Below, piece after piece: positions 45,392-54,103 of a DNA stretch of 64,000 nucleotides. Location: contig NZ_SUME01000006.1 of assembly GCF_005048855.1 (NCBI RefSeq), positions 62,001-126,000 of the forward strand, written 5' to 3'. The stretch comes from Sphingobacterium olei. Its GTDB lineage: Bacteria; Bacteroidota; Bacteroidia; Sphingobacteriales; Sphingobacteriaceae. The translations under genes were made by a program, and so were the position numbers. How positions within the stretch are numbered: the stretch's first letter is position 1; the number at the start of each line of letters is the position of its first letter. Below the pieces are notes generated by a model. The model was given only the letters and a program-made list of their open reading frames with translations. It ran no database searches and was not told where the DNA came from.

Positions 45392-46501
45392 ATGAAAGCC
45401 AGGAAGATATCTTTTATTCGGACGCTACTAGTCATGGCATTAGTCTGTTGGGGGCTGGGTTCATATGCTCAGGATACGACGACCACCGTAGGATCTATGC
45501 AGGCCACGCAACAGAATCTTGAAAATAGCCACAATGAACTGGAAACCTTAAGATCATCTTATAGAGCATTAAAAGAGCAGTCTGATAAGCTTTTGATGGC
45601 AAACGATAGCATCCGCAGGATGATTAGCAGCGCGCAGCAGGAATCATTCAATTCGCAGCAACAACTGTACGAAAACAATTATTCTATCATTGCTAATGCG
45701 TTAAACGATATTGAAAATGTCAGAAAGCAAATTAATGCCTACGGGAAATTGTTGGATGTGGCGATAGCTGGGTCATTGATTACAGCGTTGAATAGCCCAA
45801 CCAATTCGGAGTTAGGGACGAGCTTTTCGAACGTAGTGATCCAGAATTCACACAGTATACTTGCAAAAGATCTGAGTGGTAAAGCTAAAAATAAATTTAC
45901 CGAGACGATAACGCGCGTCGTTAGCATTCCGGTTGTCTCTACATTGGCGGCGACCAATCCGGTTACCTCTATCGTTCAGAATGTATTTCAGCAGGCGGTG
46001 GGCTATGGCGACAATGCTATTAAAGAACAGACGATAAAGGATTTTATGCGCAGTTTGGAGCCTTATATTGAATTTTATATTTCCATCGATCAGAAAACAA
46101 CGTCTTTTAGGGATGATCTTCTTTCCTATAGGAGAGACCTTAAAAAATTTGAAAATGTGTTTGACCGGTATTCGCAAAGTTTATACGTTTCATTGGGGGC
46201 AACGGAAACAACAGCGAAGCAAAAGATGGGTGAATTATTTAAGTATTCTTCAAAAGGAAGCTTGTCGTCAACAGAATTGAGGAACATCAATAATGCGGGA
46301 GCTATTCAAAATAGTGTGGCAATCGTAAATAAATCACCGGATCTGCTGGTGGATCAAAGTCCATTCGATGCGGTATATAATCAGTATCTAGATGATATTA
46401 TCCGCATACTGGAGCAAGCAAAATCAAACAGTAACTTAAAATTTGACGCCAATAAATTAGACCATTTGATCCGGGAGCTCGCAAAAACTAAAGTAAAATA
46501 G
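45392..46501 (+). CDS. Exported coiled-coil hypothetical protein
   Basis: 369 residues; signal peptide ending GSYAQD. Residues about 35-80 are a polar helix with heptad character (MQATQQNLENSHNELETLRSSYRALKEQSDKLLMANDSIRRM) and are followed by further helices, including NALNDIENVRKQINAYGKLLDVAI. A Thr/Val-rich middle part (TRVVSIPVVSTLAATNPVTSIVQNVFQQA) may be a membrane-associating or packing helix. No catalytic motif or known family is evident. It has its own promoter-like element and converges with nrdG. The function is unknown. Confidence 0.7.
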   Translation: MKARKISFIRTLLVMALVCWGLGSYAQDTTTTVGSMQATQQNLENSHNELETLRSSYRALKEQSDKLLMANDSIRRMISSAQQESFNSQQQLYENNYSIIANALNDIENVRKQINAYGKLLDVAIAGSLITALNSPTNSELGTSFSNVVIQNSHSILAKDLSGKAKNKFTETITRVVSIPVVSTLAATNPVTSIVQNVFQQAVGYGDNAIKEQTIKDFMRSLEPYIEFYISIDQKTTSFRDDLLSYRRDLKKFENVFDRYSQSLYVSLGATETTAKQKMGELFKYSSKGSLSSTELRNINNAGAIQNSVAIVNKSPDLLVDQSPFDAVYNQYLDDIIRILEQAKSNSNLKFDANKLDHLIRELAKTKVK

Positions 46502-46502
46502 G

Positions 46503-47183
46503 TTATAAGCTACGGAAGACTACTTCTATCCGCGCTGTTGAAAATGGGATGGAGTCGTTAATTGGTGCGGAAAATGGTAATGGGAAGAGGGTAGTTACAT
46601 TGTTCACATAATGCTGCACATAATACGTTCCATGGTAGGCATGTGCCGTTAAATAATCGACCATCTCCTGAAGCTCTGCGGTACTGATTAGCTCACGATG
46701 CCATGTAGTACGTACTTCAAAGGGAACATGAGATTCTTGAAGAAGATGCAGGCTTTTCTCAAAGGCGGCGTGTAGATGGGAACGTGTAATGTCGACAAAG
46801 GATTTTGCAATGGCTTTAAAATCCAATGCAACATAGTCAACACAGCCTTGATTGATCAGCGCTTCCAGTACTTTTGGCCGGGAGCCATTGGTGTCAATTT
46901 TCACCAGAAAGCCCATTTCTTTTACGATACGTACCATCTCTAGGAAGCTGGGGTGTAAGGTACATTCGCCGCCGCTGAATACGACCCCTTCCAAAAGATG
47001 TTTGCGTGATGTTAAGAATCGCAATGTTTCTGCTATTGTAAGCTTTCCTTTGCCCAATACAATCTCTGGGTTGTAACAATATAAACAACGCATATTACAG
47101 CCCGCAAACCAAATGATGCAGGCTGTATGATCGGGATAATCGAGTAATGTAAAAGGGGTAATGCTATAGACCGGTTTTTGCAT
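46503..47183 (-). CDS. nrdG: Anaerobic ribonucleotide reductase activating enzyme (radical SAM)
   Basis: The start at 47183 (MQKPVYSITPFTLLDYPDHTA) is preferred over 47231, because the extra residues have no family counterpart. The radical-SAM cluster motif CNMRCLYC (Cys29, Cys33, Cys36) is clear, followed by VVFSGGECTLHP and KIDTNGSRP, both family features. At 226 residues it is the longer NrdG type found in Bacteroidota and archaea. It cleaves S-adenosylmethionine to install the glycyl radical on NrdD. Its start codon overlaps the last 20 nt of the small glycyl-radical ORF, so translation is coupled to it. Confidence 0.93.
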   Translation of the reverse strand: MQKPVYSITPFTLLDYPDHTACIIWFAGCNMRCLYCYNPEIVLGKGKLTIAETLRFLTSRKHLLEGVVFSGGECTLHPSFLEMVRIVKEMGFLVKIDTNGSRPKVLEALINQGCVDYVALDFKAIAKSFVDITRSHLHAAFEKSLHLLQESHVPFEVRTTWHRELISTAELQEMVDYLTAHAYHGTYYVQHYVNNVTTLFPLPFSAPINDSIPFSTARIEVVFRSL

Positions 47184-47349
47184 GAAACTCTCTAAAGTGT
47201 GTGCGCTGCTGATGTTCGCCTTTTTTTCCAATGTTGAAACTTTCTACAGGTCGGTGATATCCCATGACGCGTGTGTAGACAAGACATTTGCTACGTTTAT
47301 CCTCATGCTGGGCGAGGATTTTCTCATGCTGTTGTTGCTGTGTGTTCAT
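47164..47349 (-). CDS. Separate glycyl-radical C-terminal segment of class III ribonucleotide reductase
   Basis: 61 residues. A polar lead MNTQQQQHEKILAQHEDKR precedes CLVYTRVMGYHRPVESFNIGKKGEHQQR, which corresponds to the glycyl-radical end of class III NrdD (family pattern E-V-Y-S-R-V-x-G-Y-x-R-P-V-x-x-W-N-x-G-K-x-x-E); the radical Gly should be Gly30. It begins 26 nt before the nrdD stop, in the +1 frame relative to nrdD, and ends 20 nt inside nrdG. The 709-residue NrdD ends just after its zinc ribbon and lacks this segment. Either a true split subunit, a +1 frameshift product, or a sequence error. Confidence 0.8.
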   Translation of the reverse strand: MNTQQQQHEKILAQHEDKRSKCLVYTRVMGYHRPVESFNIGKKGEHQQRTHFREFHAKTGL

Positions 47350-49453
47350 GATGTGAAGTATTTAATGGATTATCATTTAAAATAAGATGGTCACATTTCG
47401 GGCAGTATTCATGCTCGCCATTCAGGTAGCCGTGTACTGGACAGATACTAAAAACAGGGGTAATAGTGATATAAGGTAATTTGAAGTTGCGGATAATGGT
47501 CTGTACAAAGCTGAGACAGGCTGTCGGTGAGCTAATGCGCTCACTCATATAAAGGTGAAGTACGGTTCCCCCGGTATATTTGCATTGGAGTTCATCTTGT
47601 AATAATAGTGCTTCGAATGGATCAGCGGTATAATCTACTGGAATCTGTGAGCTATTGGTGTAATAGATATTAGGATACGTCCCGGCCTGTAAGATATCTG
47701 GAAATCGCTTGATATCTTCTTTGGCGAAGCGGTAAGTGGTCCCTTCCGCAGGCGTAGCTTCAAGATTGTATAGGTTGCCCGTTTCTTCCTGAAATTCCTG
47801 CATACGGACACGGATATGATTTAATATGCGCTTGGCAAATGCTATACCCGCGAGGGATGCGATATCATTTCGATCTTGTGAAAAATTGCGGATCATCTCG
47901 TTCATTCCATTAACTCCGATGGTAGAAAAATGATTGCGAAAGTGGGATAAATATCGTTTCGTATACGGATATAGTCCCCTGTCGTAGAGATCCTGTATGC
48001 AAGCTCTTTTTTTCTCAAGTGTGGATTTGGCAATAAGCAACAGCTCATCCAAGCGTGTATAGAGTTTTTCCTCTTCCTCGGCAAAGAGATAACCTAATCG
48101 GGCCATGTTGATCGTTACGACACCGATGCTACCCGTCATCTCTGCACTACCGAAAAGTCCATTGCCGCGCTTGAGTAGTTCCCGTAGGTCGAGCTGTAGA
48201 CGGCAACACATACTCCGTACTGCGTTGGGCTTGTAAGCTTCAGGATTTTCAACTTTGTTACCCAGATCATCGATAAAATACTGACTGCCGATGAAATTTT
48301 GGAAATAGGAAGAACCTATTTTTGCCGTATTTTCAAAAAGAAGTTTTGCATTTTCACTGTGCCAGTCAAAATCTTCGGTGATATTAACCGTGGGTATCGG
48401 AAAGGTAAACGGCTGTCCGTAGGCATCGCCTTCCGTCATAATGGTATAGTATGCTTTGTTGATCATGTCCATTTCTTCTTTGAAATGTTTGTAACATAGA
48501 TCAGTCGGTTGCGCAACCCCTTTGTTCTGGATAAGGTTTAGGATACGTACGTCGGTAATCCCCGAAAAGAGATGGACGTCCCCACGTGTAGGAATCTGAT
48601 CTCGGAGATCTTCGGGTACGGTCCAGTCGAGTGTAATATTGGTAAAGGGGGATTGCCCCCAGCGTGCTGGTACATTAAGATTATAGACGAAGCTGCGGAC
48701 GGCTTTGTACACGTCTTTATATCCCAATTGGTCGAGAAAGACATACGGTGCGAGGTAAGTATCGAACGAACTGAAAGCCTGCGCTCCCGCCCACTCGCTT
48801 TGCAAGATGCCTAGGAAATTTGCCATTTGGCCGAGTGCCTCCCTGAAATGTGCGGGAGGACGGCTTTCGACGCGTCCTCTAACGCCATTGAAACCTTCGT
48901 TGAGCAGTACCCTTAAGCTCCAACCTGCACAGTAGCCTGTAAGACAATCCAGATCATGAATATGGATATCGCCATTTCGGTGTAGTGCGCCTTCTTTTGG
49001 GCTATAGACAGCATCTAACCAGTAGTTGGCAATAATCTTGCCTGCTGTATTATTCACTAAACCGGCATTGGAATAGGAAGTATTGGCGTTGGCATTGATC
49101 CGCCAATCGGTTTGTTGAATATATTCCGAAATGGTCTGCGTACTATCCACATAGGTCGTGTAAGGATTGAGCGTTCCAGAATGATCGCGTTGCATCTTAC
49201 GGGTGTGTCGGTATAGCATGAAAGATCGCATGGCATCATAATGCCCGCATTGATAGAGTGTGTGTTCGATCAGGTTTTGGATATCCTCCACGGCCCAGCT
49301 TTCTATTGCTTGTAACTGCTCCATGACTTGACTGAATACGGTATCATCCGGTTGTTGTGATACACTGATGAAGCATTTTGCAATTGCATCTTGTATTTTA
49401 TAGGCTTGGAAAGGTTCAGATATACCGTTTCTTTTGATGACTTGTTGTTCCAT
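47324..49453 (-). CDS. nrdD: Anaerobic (class III) ribonucleoside-triphosphate reductase, large part without glycyl-radical tail
   Basis: The start at 49453 (MEQQVIKRNGISEPFQ) is used; an ATG at 49510 would add unrelated residues over the promoter. The ATP-cone (KRNGISEPFQAYKIQDAIAKCF ... IEHTLYQCG) is followed by the NrdD core: NGDIHIHDLDCLTGYCAGWSL, WAGAQAFSSFDTYLAPYV, AVRSMCCRLQLDLRELLKRGNGLFGSAEMTGSIGVVTIN. The zinc ribbon CPVHGYLNGEHEYCPKC (Cys-x-x-His / Cys-x-x-Cys) ends the recognisable part. The expected glycyl-radical motif RVxGY is not in this frame but in the overlapping small ORF. Reduces NTPs to dNTPs without oxygen. Confidence 0.93.
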   Translation of the reverse strand: MEQQVIKRNGISEPFQAYKIQDAIAKCFISVSQQPDDTVFSQVMEQLQAIESWAVEDIQNLIEHTLYQCGHYDAMRSFMLYRHTRKMQRDHSGTLNPYTTYVDSTQTISEYIQQTDWRINANANTSYSNAGLVNNTAGKIIANYWLDAVYSPKEGALHRNGDIHIHDLDCLTGYCAGWSLRVLLNEGFNGVRGRVESRPPAHFREALGQMANFLGILQSEWAGAQAFSSFDTYLAPYVFLDQLGYKDVYKAVRSFVYNLNVPARWGQSPFTNITLDWTVPEDLRDQIPTRGDVHLFSGITDVRILNLIQNKGVAQPTDLCYKHFKEEMDMINKAYYTIMTEGDAYGQPFTFPIPTVNITEDFDWHSENAKLLFENTAKIGSSYFQNFIGSQYFIDDLGNKVENPEAYKPNAVRSMCCRLQLDLRELLKRGNGLFGSAEMTGSIGVVTINMARLGYLFAEEEEKLYTRLDELLLIAKSTLEKKRACIQDLYDRGLYPYTKRYLSHFRNHFSTIGVNGMNEMIRNFSQDRNDIASLAGIAFAKRILNHIRVRMQEFQEETGNLYNLEATPAEGTTYRFAKEDIKRFPDILQAGTYPNIYYTNSSQIPVDYTADPFEALLLQDELQCKYTGGTVLHLYMSERISSPTACLSFVQTIIRNFKLPYITITPVFSICPVHGYLNGEHEYCPKCDHLILNDNPLNTSHHEHTATTA

Positions 49454-49511
49454 ATCGTTTGGTGAAATATGTCTAAAAAAGCGATGATAAAGATACCGCA
49501 TGACTTCCAAA

Positions 49512-49558
49512 CAAAGCTAACTTTTATGTGTCCGGAATTTTATGACTGTAAACATAAA
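49512..49558 (-). promoter_or_regulatory. nrdD promoter with Crp/Fnr-type palindrome
   Basis: On the minus strand, TTTATG-N8-CATAAA (49558-49539) is followed by TAGCTTTG (49519-49512), a TAnnTTTG -7 box. The palindrome centre (49548.5) lies 36.5 bp from the end of the box, about -41 from the predicted transcription start. The nosZ promoter has the same arrangement within 1 bp. Confidence 0.65.
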
Positions 49559-49570
49559 AAAGGGTGATTT

Positions 49571-51598
49571 TTAAAAGATTAGGGTTAGTTGATTGATAAA
49601 ATTACGCCCAGGCCGTTGGATTTTCATGATGTCCTGATGACGGTAGTAGGCTTTATCAAAGACATTCTCTAGACGGAAACCGAGGTTGATTTTGAGCGTT
49701 GGACGGATGACAAAGATTTTCTGTATGGCTAGGTGGAAAATCGTAGCGGAAGGTGTAGTCTGTTCGCCGTATTGGGCAAAGTTGACGTGCCGCTGTGTAC
49801 CGGCGGTTTGGGATTCAATATGGGCATAATAGTCTTTTTTTTGAAAATGCAGACCGTTGGTTGATGTAAATGGAGCAATCAGTGGCAATGCATGACCGCG
49901 GTGATCCAGTCCCCGGGTATACGTATTGGTACTACTCAGTGTCCAGAACGGATGGAGACTGATCTGCAATGCCTGTTCGAAACCATATAACTCAGCCTGT
50001 CCAATGTTTTGATATTGTTTTACGCCCAGTGCACCTATCGTCATGACCTGATGGTCAGATAATATCTGTCCAGCGATATAGTCGTTAAAAAAATAGGAGA
50101 AGGCATTGGCTTCAAGTCGAAGCCATGCAGACTGATAGCGTATACCTAGATCGGTATTGATCGATTTTTCTGTCGATAAGCGATTGTTGCCTAGGTAATC
50201 ATAGCTATCCAATCGGTTGAAAATGTAAAAGGAATAGTACTCTTGCAGGGATGCGGCGCGCATGGCACGAGCAAGACCAACGGAAATATGCCAAAAGGTT
50301 GAAAGGGCATAAGATGCTTTTGCGTGCGTGTTAAACAGCCAATTTTGACGACCTGGATCACCGGCAATCATACCGGAAAGTTGTGTCTTGCCGGCTTCGC
50401 TGTAGATAGCTGATCCTTGATAAGCTATCGTTGCCATGAGCTGCAACTGCAGCTTGGGACTCAGGCTGATCTGATCGGAAATATCCAATGCCGTGAAATA
50501 GCGCTGGGCGTCGGGTAGGGTATACATGTACATAGGGGTTCCGGCATCGGGATACATAGTCATATCGGCAGTCATGCGGTTGCGGTAGCCACTGAACCGG
50601 GACTTGATCAGGTGCTTTTCATGGACTTTATAATGGATCTCACTGTATAGACCTCCTGTCCAGGATCTGCCAGGCATATCCATGTGCATGGTGATTTCTT
50701 CTGTCGGGCGCTTGGTGTCGTCCATGGCGTGGTCGACAAGGTTGTAATACAGCTTGTTTTCCCAATGTACGAGCCTGCCGTCGTGTTGATGGTAGGAGTG
50801 GCTCACGGATCCTATTTTTGCCTTGGCGTAGGCAACATCCATAGTTAATGCAGGGTAACCAATGTCTTTACCCTCATCCTGTATGTAGCTGGTAGTGATA
50901 TGGTGATGTGCGTCGACCTGATAGGAAGCTTGGAGGGAGGCATTCCATTTTTGGTATTGTGAAAAAGGAATTGTGGTCTGGTTGGCAGCGGTATAATTTG
51001 AAGCTTTGCGTAGGATGGCGCTGGCCTGGACGGCAAAGCGTGTCTGGCTATATTGTAGTGTGGCTAAGGTCTGTAAGGCACCTGCATTACTTTCGTATCC
51101 TGTGCCGATGGTTCCGGTCACGGGGTGTGTTGCTGCCAAAGCTGCTTCTTGTAGCTTAAAATTAATCCCTCCGCCAATAGCACCACCATAATTGTCCATG
51201 CTAGGGCCAAAACGCGCTACGATACGCTTAAGGTTGGTCGGTTCGATGTATGAACTGATGGGATCCATCCGATCTGTACAGGCTCCGAATAGGTGCATCC
51301 CATCTATGGTTATGTTTACCTGGGCTGCATTGAGGCTGCGCATAGTGGGTTCCCAGGCATAGTTCCCACGGCGTATCATTTGTATGCCGGGTATATGCTC
51401 CAATATCTTGTCTGTAGGCTCTTGCAAAGAAGCTCGCTGCCTTTGCTGGTTGGCACTGGCAATATCGGCATGGTGGGAGATGCTGATCTCATCGAGGATA
51501 ATTTGCTTGATGCTATCTGCTGGGAACGACCCTTGCTGTGCAAAAGTGATGGAATGTAGTGAAAATAACAGATATAAGCTGTATGCTGATCGTTTCAT
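49571..51598 (-). CDS. OprC/NosA-like TonB-dependent copper receptor
   Basis: 675 residues; signal peptide ending SITFAQ, plug (ILEHIPGIQMIRRGNYAWEPTMRSLNAAQVNITIDG) and a 22-strand barrel ending FINQLTLIF. The copper-site signature of OprC/NosA is present: Cys107 and Met111 in FGACTDRMDP (CxxxM) and His290/Met292 in VDHAMDD (HxM). Many further His and Met residues (MHMDM, MTADMTMYPDAGTPMYMY) line the loops. It takes up copper ions across the outer membrane. It stands downstream of the copper-binding lipoprotein and the nos genes, consistent with copper supply to NosZ. Confidence 0.9.
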   Translation of the reverse strand: MKRSAYSLYLLFSLHSITFAQQGSFPADSIKQIILDEISISHHADIASANQQRQRASLQEPTDKILEHIPGIQMIRRGNYAWEPTMRSLNAAQVNITIDGMHLFGACTDRMDPISSYIEPTNLKRIVARFGPSMDNYGGAIGGGINFKLQEAALAATHPVTGTIGTGYESNAGALQTLATLQYSQTRFAVQASAILRKASNYTAANQTTIPFSQYQKWNASLQASYQVDAHHHITTSYIQDEGKDIGYPALTMDVAYAKAKIGSVSHSYHQHDGRLVHWENKLYYNLVDHAMDDTKRPTEEITMHMDMPGRSWTGGLYSEIHYKVHEKHLIKSRFSGYRNRMTADMTMYPDAGTPMYMYTLPDAQRYFTALDISDQISLSPKLQLQLMATIAYQGSAIYSEAGKTQLSGMIAGDPGRQNWLFNTHAKASYALSTFWHISVGLARAMRAASLQEYYSFYIFNRLDSYDYLGNNRLSTEKSINTDLGIRYQSAWLRLEANAFSYFFNDYIAGQILSDHQVMTIGALGVKQYQNIGQAELYGFEQALQISLHPFWTLSSTNTYTRGLDHRGHALPLIAPFTSTNGLHFQKKDYYAHIESQTAGTQRHVNFAQYGEQTTPSATIFHLAIQKIFVIRPTLKINLGFRLENVFDKAYYRHQDIMKIQRPGRNFINQLTLIF

Positions 51599-51653
51599 AA
51601 TAGACGATTGAGAGCGGATAGTCGTTGCCGATCATCCAATCCGTGACAAATCA

Positions 51654-52439
51654 TTAAAACTGTAAATCCAAGTATATGCCGTCGGCGACTAAGGCCCCAT
51701 TTTTACTAAGCTTGACGTGTATGCGCCAATCACCCGTCATTGTAAAGTTTATTTTTCCGCTGTAATGGCCTTTGCCGATATGCTGCGGCTGCATATTATT
51801 GGGTGATCCGTGTCCCATGGAAGGCATCTCCGGTTCAAAGGAGAGTGTCAGATTTTCAGCAGGAGGGAAACTAGTGGCATCAACACGGTAATTGATTAAA
51901 AATTCCACATCATTCAATCCTACCTTGGGGTGCTGTGGCTGTACCAGACTGACGGTATATCGTATGTCGTCTTTACCAACAACTGTCTGCACGGTCTTGA
52001 CATTATTCGGAGGGGAAATGGCCTCTATATTCAATACGGCTGTTTGACTATCCCAAGCTACTTCGAGCGTCCAGTTGCCCATCTCGCCAGAGGGCATGGT
52101 CAATACAACCGCTCCTTCGTGTAATCTGCTGTCTTTATTGTGAACGGGTTGTTCTACTGGGCTGCTGTGTGACATGCTATGCATATCCATCAAGGAGTGT
52201 ATATGCACAGCGCTTTCCATGTATCCACCCGAGGCTTTTTCCATGCTTAAATAGACAGGATTATACCCCACTTGGAGCTTGGGCTGATCGCTCCAAAGGA
52301 TTACTTTTGTTTCGTCTGCTGTCGTCGTCGAGGCGATCTGCTCTTTTTGAGGGATTAGAAAATCGCTGTTGTCATCTTTTGAACAGCTTGAAAAGAGAAA
52401 TATCAAGAGAGCAAGACAATGTAGTAAATGATTTTTCAT
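51654..52439 (-). CDS. Methionine/histidine-rich lipoprotein with YtkA-like domains
   Basis: 261 residues; lipobox FLFSSC at about residue 19. Two beta-sandwich domains resemble the YtkA/FixH fold. The first carries a Met/His cluster in the loop ESAVHIHSLMDMHSMSHSSP (about 77-96), the second EPEMPSMGHGSP with HIGKGHYSGKINFTMTGDWRIHV. The clusters suggest copper binding. Its position 55 nt ahead of the OprC-like receptor and just after the nos operon supports a role in copper delivery across the periplasm or at the cell surface. No enzyme motif is visible. Confidence 0.75.
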   Translation of the reverse strand: MKNHLLHCLALLIFLFSSCSKDDNSDFLIPQKEQIASTTTADETKVILWSDQPKLQVGYNPVYLSMEKASGGYMESAVHIHSLMDMHSMSHSSPVEQPVHNKDSRLHEGAVVLTMPSGEMGNWTLEVAWDSQTAVLNIEAISPPNNVKTVQTVVGKDDIRYTVSLVQPQHPKVGLNDVEFLINYRVDATSFPPAENLTLSFEPEMPSMGHGSPNNMQPQHIGKGHYSGKINFTMTGDWRIHVKLSKNGALVADGIYLDLQF

Positions 52440-52488
52440 GTGATGTATTTTTAGCTACTTACGTATTTAAGCAGAGTATAGTCTATAT

Positions 52489-52818
52489 TTAATCGAGACC
52501 AAGTTGTTGTTTGCCGGCTTCCGAGATCATGTCATAGTTCCATTCGGGATCCCATACGATATTGATGTTAATCTTGTGATCGGGAAAAGCACTTGTCAGG
52601 GCATGCATGACGCCTTGTTTTATGGCATCACCCAGTGGACAATGCGATGTAGAGAATGTCATGTCGATGTGGATGACGGCTGTTGAAGAAAAATTAACGG
52701 CATAAACTAATCCCAGGTCGATGATATTGACGCCCAACTCGGGATCGATTACCTGCATCAACGTGACTTGTGCTTTTAGTTGCTCTTTGGCATACGGATT
52801 ATTAAGTGTGATGTTCAT
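52489..52818 (-). CDS. DUF59/MIP18-family iron-sulfur assembly protein
   Basis: 109 residues. The family core is VIDPELGVNIIDLGLVYAV and FSTSHCPLGDAIKQGVMHAL with the conserved Cys, then IVWDPEWNYDMISEAGKQQLGL. It resembles PaaD/SufT-like proteins that help insert Fe-S clusters. In this operon it may repair or load Fe-S proteins damaged by nitric oxide, together with the RIC protein. Its start overlaps the end of the upstream membrane-protein gene by 17 nt. Confidence 0.9.
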   Translation of the reverse strand: MNITLNNPYAKEQLKAQVTLMQVIDPELGVNIIDLGLVYAVNFSSTAVIHIDMTFSTSHCPLGDAIKQGVMHALTSAFPDHKININIVWDPEWNYDMISEAGKQQLGLD

Positions 52819-54103
52819 GATGGATACGGGATTTGTGAAAAATAACAGTGGCTACATTGTAGCAATAGAGTAGTGCAAGTAATACCCATAGTGCAGTGGC
52901 TATTTGTAGAAACCAAGTGAGATTAATGACCATACCTAAACATAAGGCACCGACAGCTATCACAAAAAGGTAGGATTGGTAGGTGATCAGCTTTTGGCTA
53001 TAGAGATTCTTCGGTAGCGGTATCTGGACGTTCCCATGTACATCTTTGTACAGGTTGTTCCATACGATGAAGGGCAGCGTCTTGAATGTTTTGCTAATGA
53101 TAATCCCGGTTATCCAGCCAAGAAAGATCAAGATTCCATAAAGATTAACCCATTTGGTATCTGCGTAAACAAATGTCATTAGGAGTGCTCCGATTGCCAA
53201 CGGCTTGAAAGCAAAGCTGAGCAGCGTCTGTTTCATAAGCAAGTCTATTTTCTTCCTGATACGCTTTATGTAGGCTTCGGCGATATATATACCCCACAGG
53301 ATGATACCGATACTGATCAAGAGTATATGGATGAATACCACACCATTTATTTGACGGAAATAGGCATGAAATAAAAACAAGACCAATCCCAGATTTTGTA
53401 AGATCAGTGCGAGGTAAAGTAACCAAGAACGCTTGGATTTTCCCAATAGAAACATGGGAACGAGCTTCGCGCTTACGCCACAGATCAACTGCAGGAACCA
53501 ACCTACAATGCCGGCATGGGCATGTAACTTGAGCATATCCATATGGTTTCGTGGAATAAATGTATAGGTAAGGTTGATGGCCAACAGTAATCCGGCTACA
53601 GTCGTCAGCAACAGCCAGACCGCCGAACTGACAATAAAATATTGGTAGACGGTGGATTTACTGGAGCAAATAACCGTAGCACAGACGTTATACAGATAGA
53701 GACATGTGGACAGCACCACAATTGTGCCAGCGGTAATCAGCCAAGGACCTGCTTGAAATACCCAAAAACACCAAACCAATAGGATGGTACCCACTAATAG
53801 GAACAGATAAGAGGTAAAGGCAAGTCTATGGCTGTAAAGATCGCCTTCGCAGAGCACAGGCAATAATTGATAAACGGCGCCAAGGATAATCATGGTGCTC
53901 CAACCCAAAACGACAGCATGTACAATTGCTAAAAGATGTGGATGGAAGTGATGACCTGTTAGTTCGGCGGATGATATAAATAGCATGATACTAAAGCCGA
54001 GGAAAAAGACAGCCGCCGTGGCATAAAAAGGTATGACTGCTAAGCTTTTGGGTGCGCGATGTACAAATAGATCTGCCATATCTGATTTTTTATTCAGCTT
54101 CAT
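52802..54103 (-). CDS. Polytopic membrane protein related to cytochrome oxidase subunit I / NnrS
   Basis: 433 residues from the ATG at 54103, which overlaps the preceding stop by 14 nt; the longer frame to 54157 is rejected. There are about 12 transmembrane helices. Histidines sit at helix ends in HHFHPHLLAIVHAVVLGWSTMIILGAVYQLLPVL and in LKLHAHAGIVGWFLQLICGVSAKLVPMFL, a pattern seen in heme-copper oxidase subunit I relatives and in NnrS. The cytoplasmic tail is His-rich (RIHHEHHT). Probably a heme- or copper-binding membrane protein of nitric oxide metabolism; this is inferred from context. Confidence 0.7.
   Translation of the reverse strand: MKLNKKSDMADLFVHRAPKSLAVIPFYATAAVFFLGFSIMLFISSAELTGHHFHPHLLAIVHAVVLGWSTMIILGAVYQLLPVLCEGDLYSHRLAFTSYLFLLVGTILLVWCFWVFQAGPWLITAGTIVVLSTCLYLYNVCATVICSSKSTVYQYFIVSSAVWLLLTTVAGLLLAINLTYTFIPRNHMDMLKLHAHAGIVGWFLQLICGVSAKLVPMFLLGKSKRSWLLYLALILQNLGLVLFLFHAYFRQINGVVFIHILLISIGIILWGIYIAEAYIKRIRKKIDLLMKQTLLSFAFKPLAIGALLMTFVYADTKWVNLYGILIFLGWITGIIISKTFKTLPFIVWNNLYKDVHGNVQIPLPKNLYSQKLITYQSYLFVIAVGALCLGMVINLTWFLQIATALWVLLALLYCYNVATVIFHKSRIHHEHHT

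Noticed and set aside
47164..47231. Longer NrdG start at 47231
   Set aside because: The extra 16 residues (MEKKANISSAHT...) are read out of the glycyl-radical ORF in another frame and precede the conserved NrdG start.
49539..49558. nrdD palindrome as a simple terminator of the copper-receptor gene
   Set aside because: The arms are only 6-7 bp with an 8-nt core and no U-run follows on the minus strand. The match to the nosZ site and the -7 box spacing explain it better, though both roles are possible.
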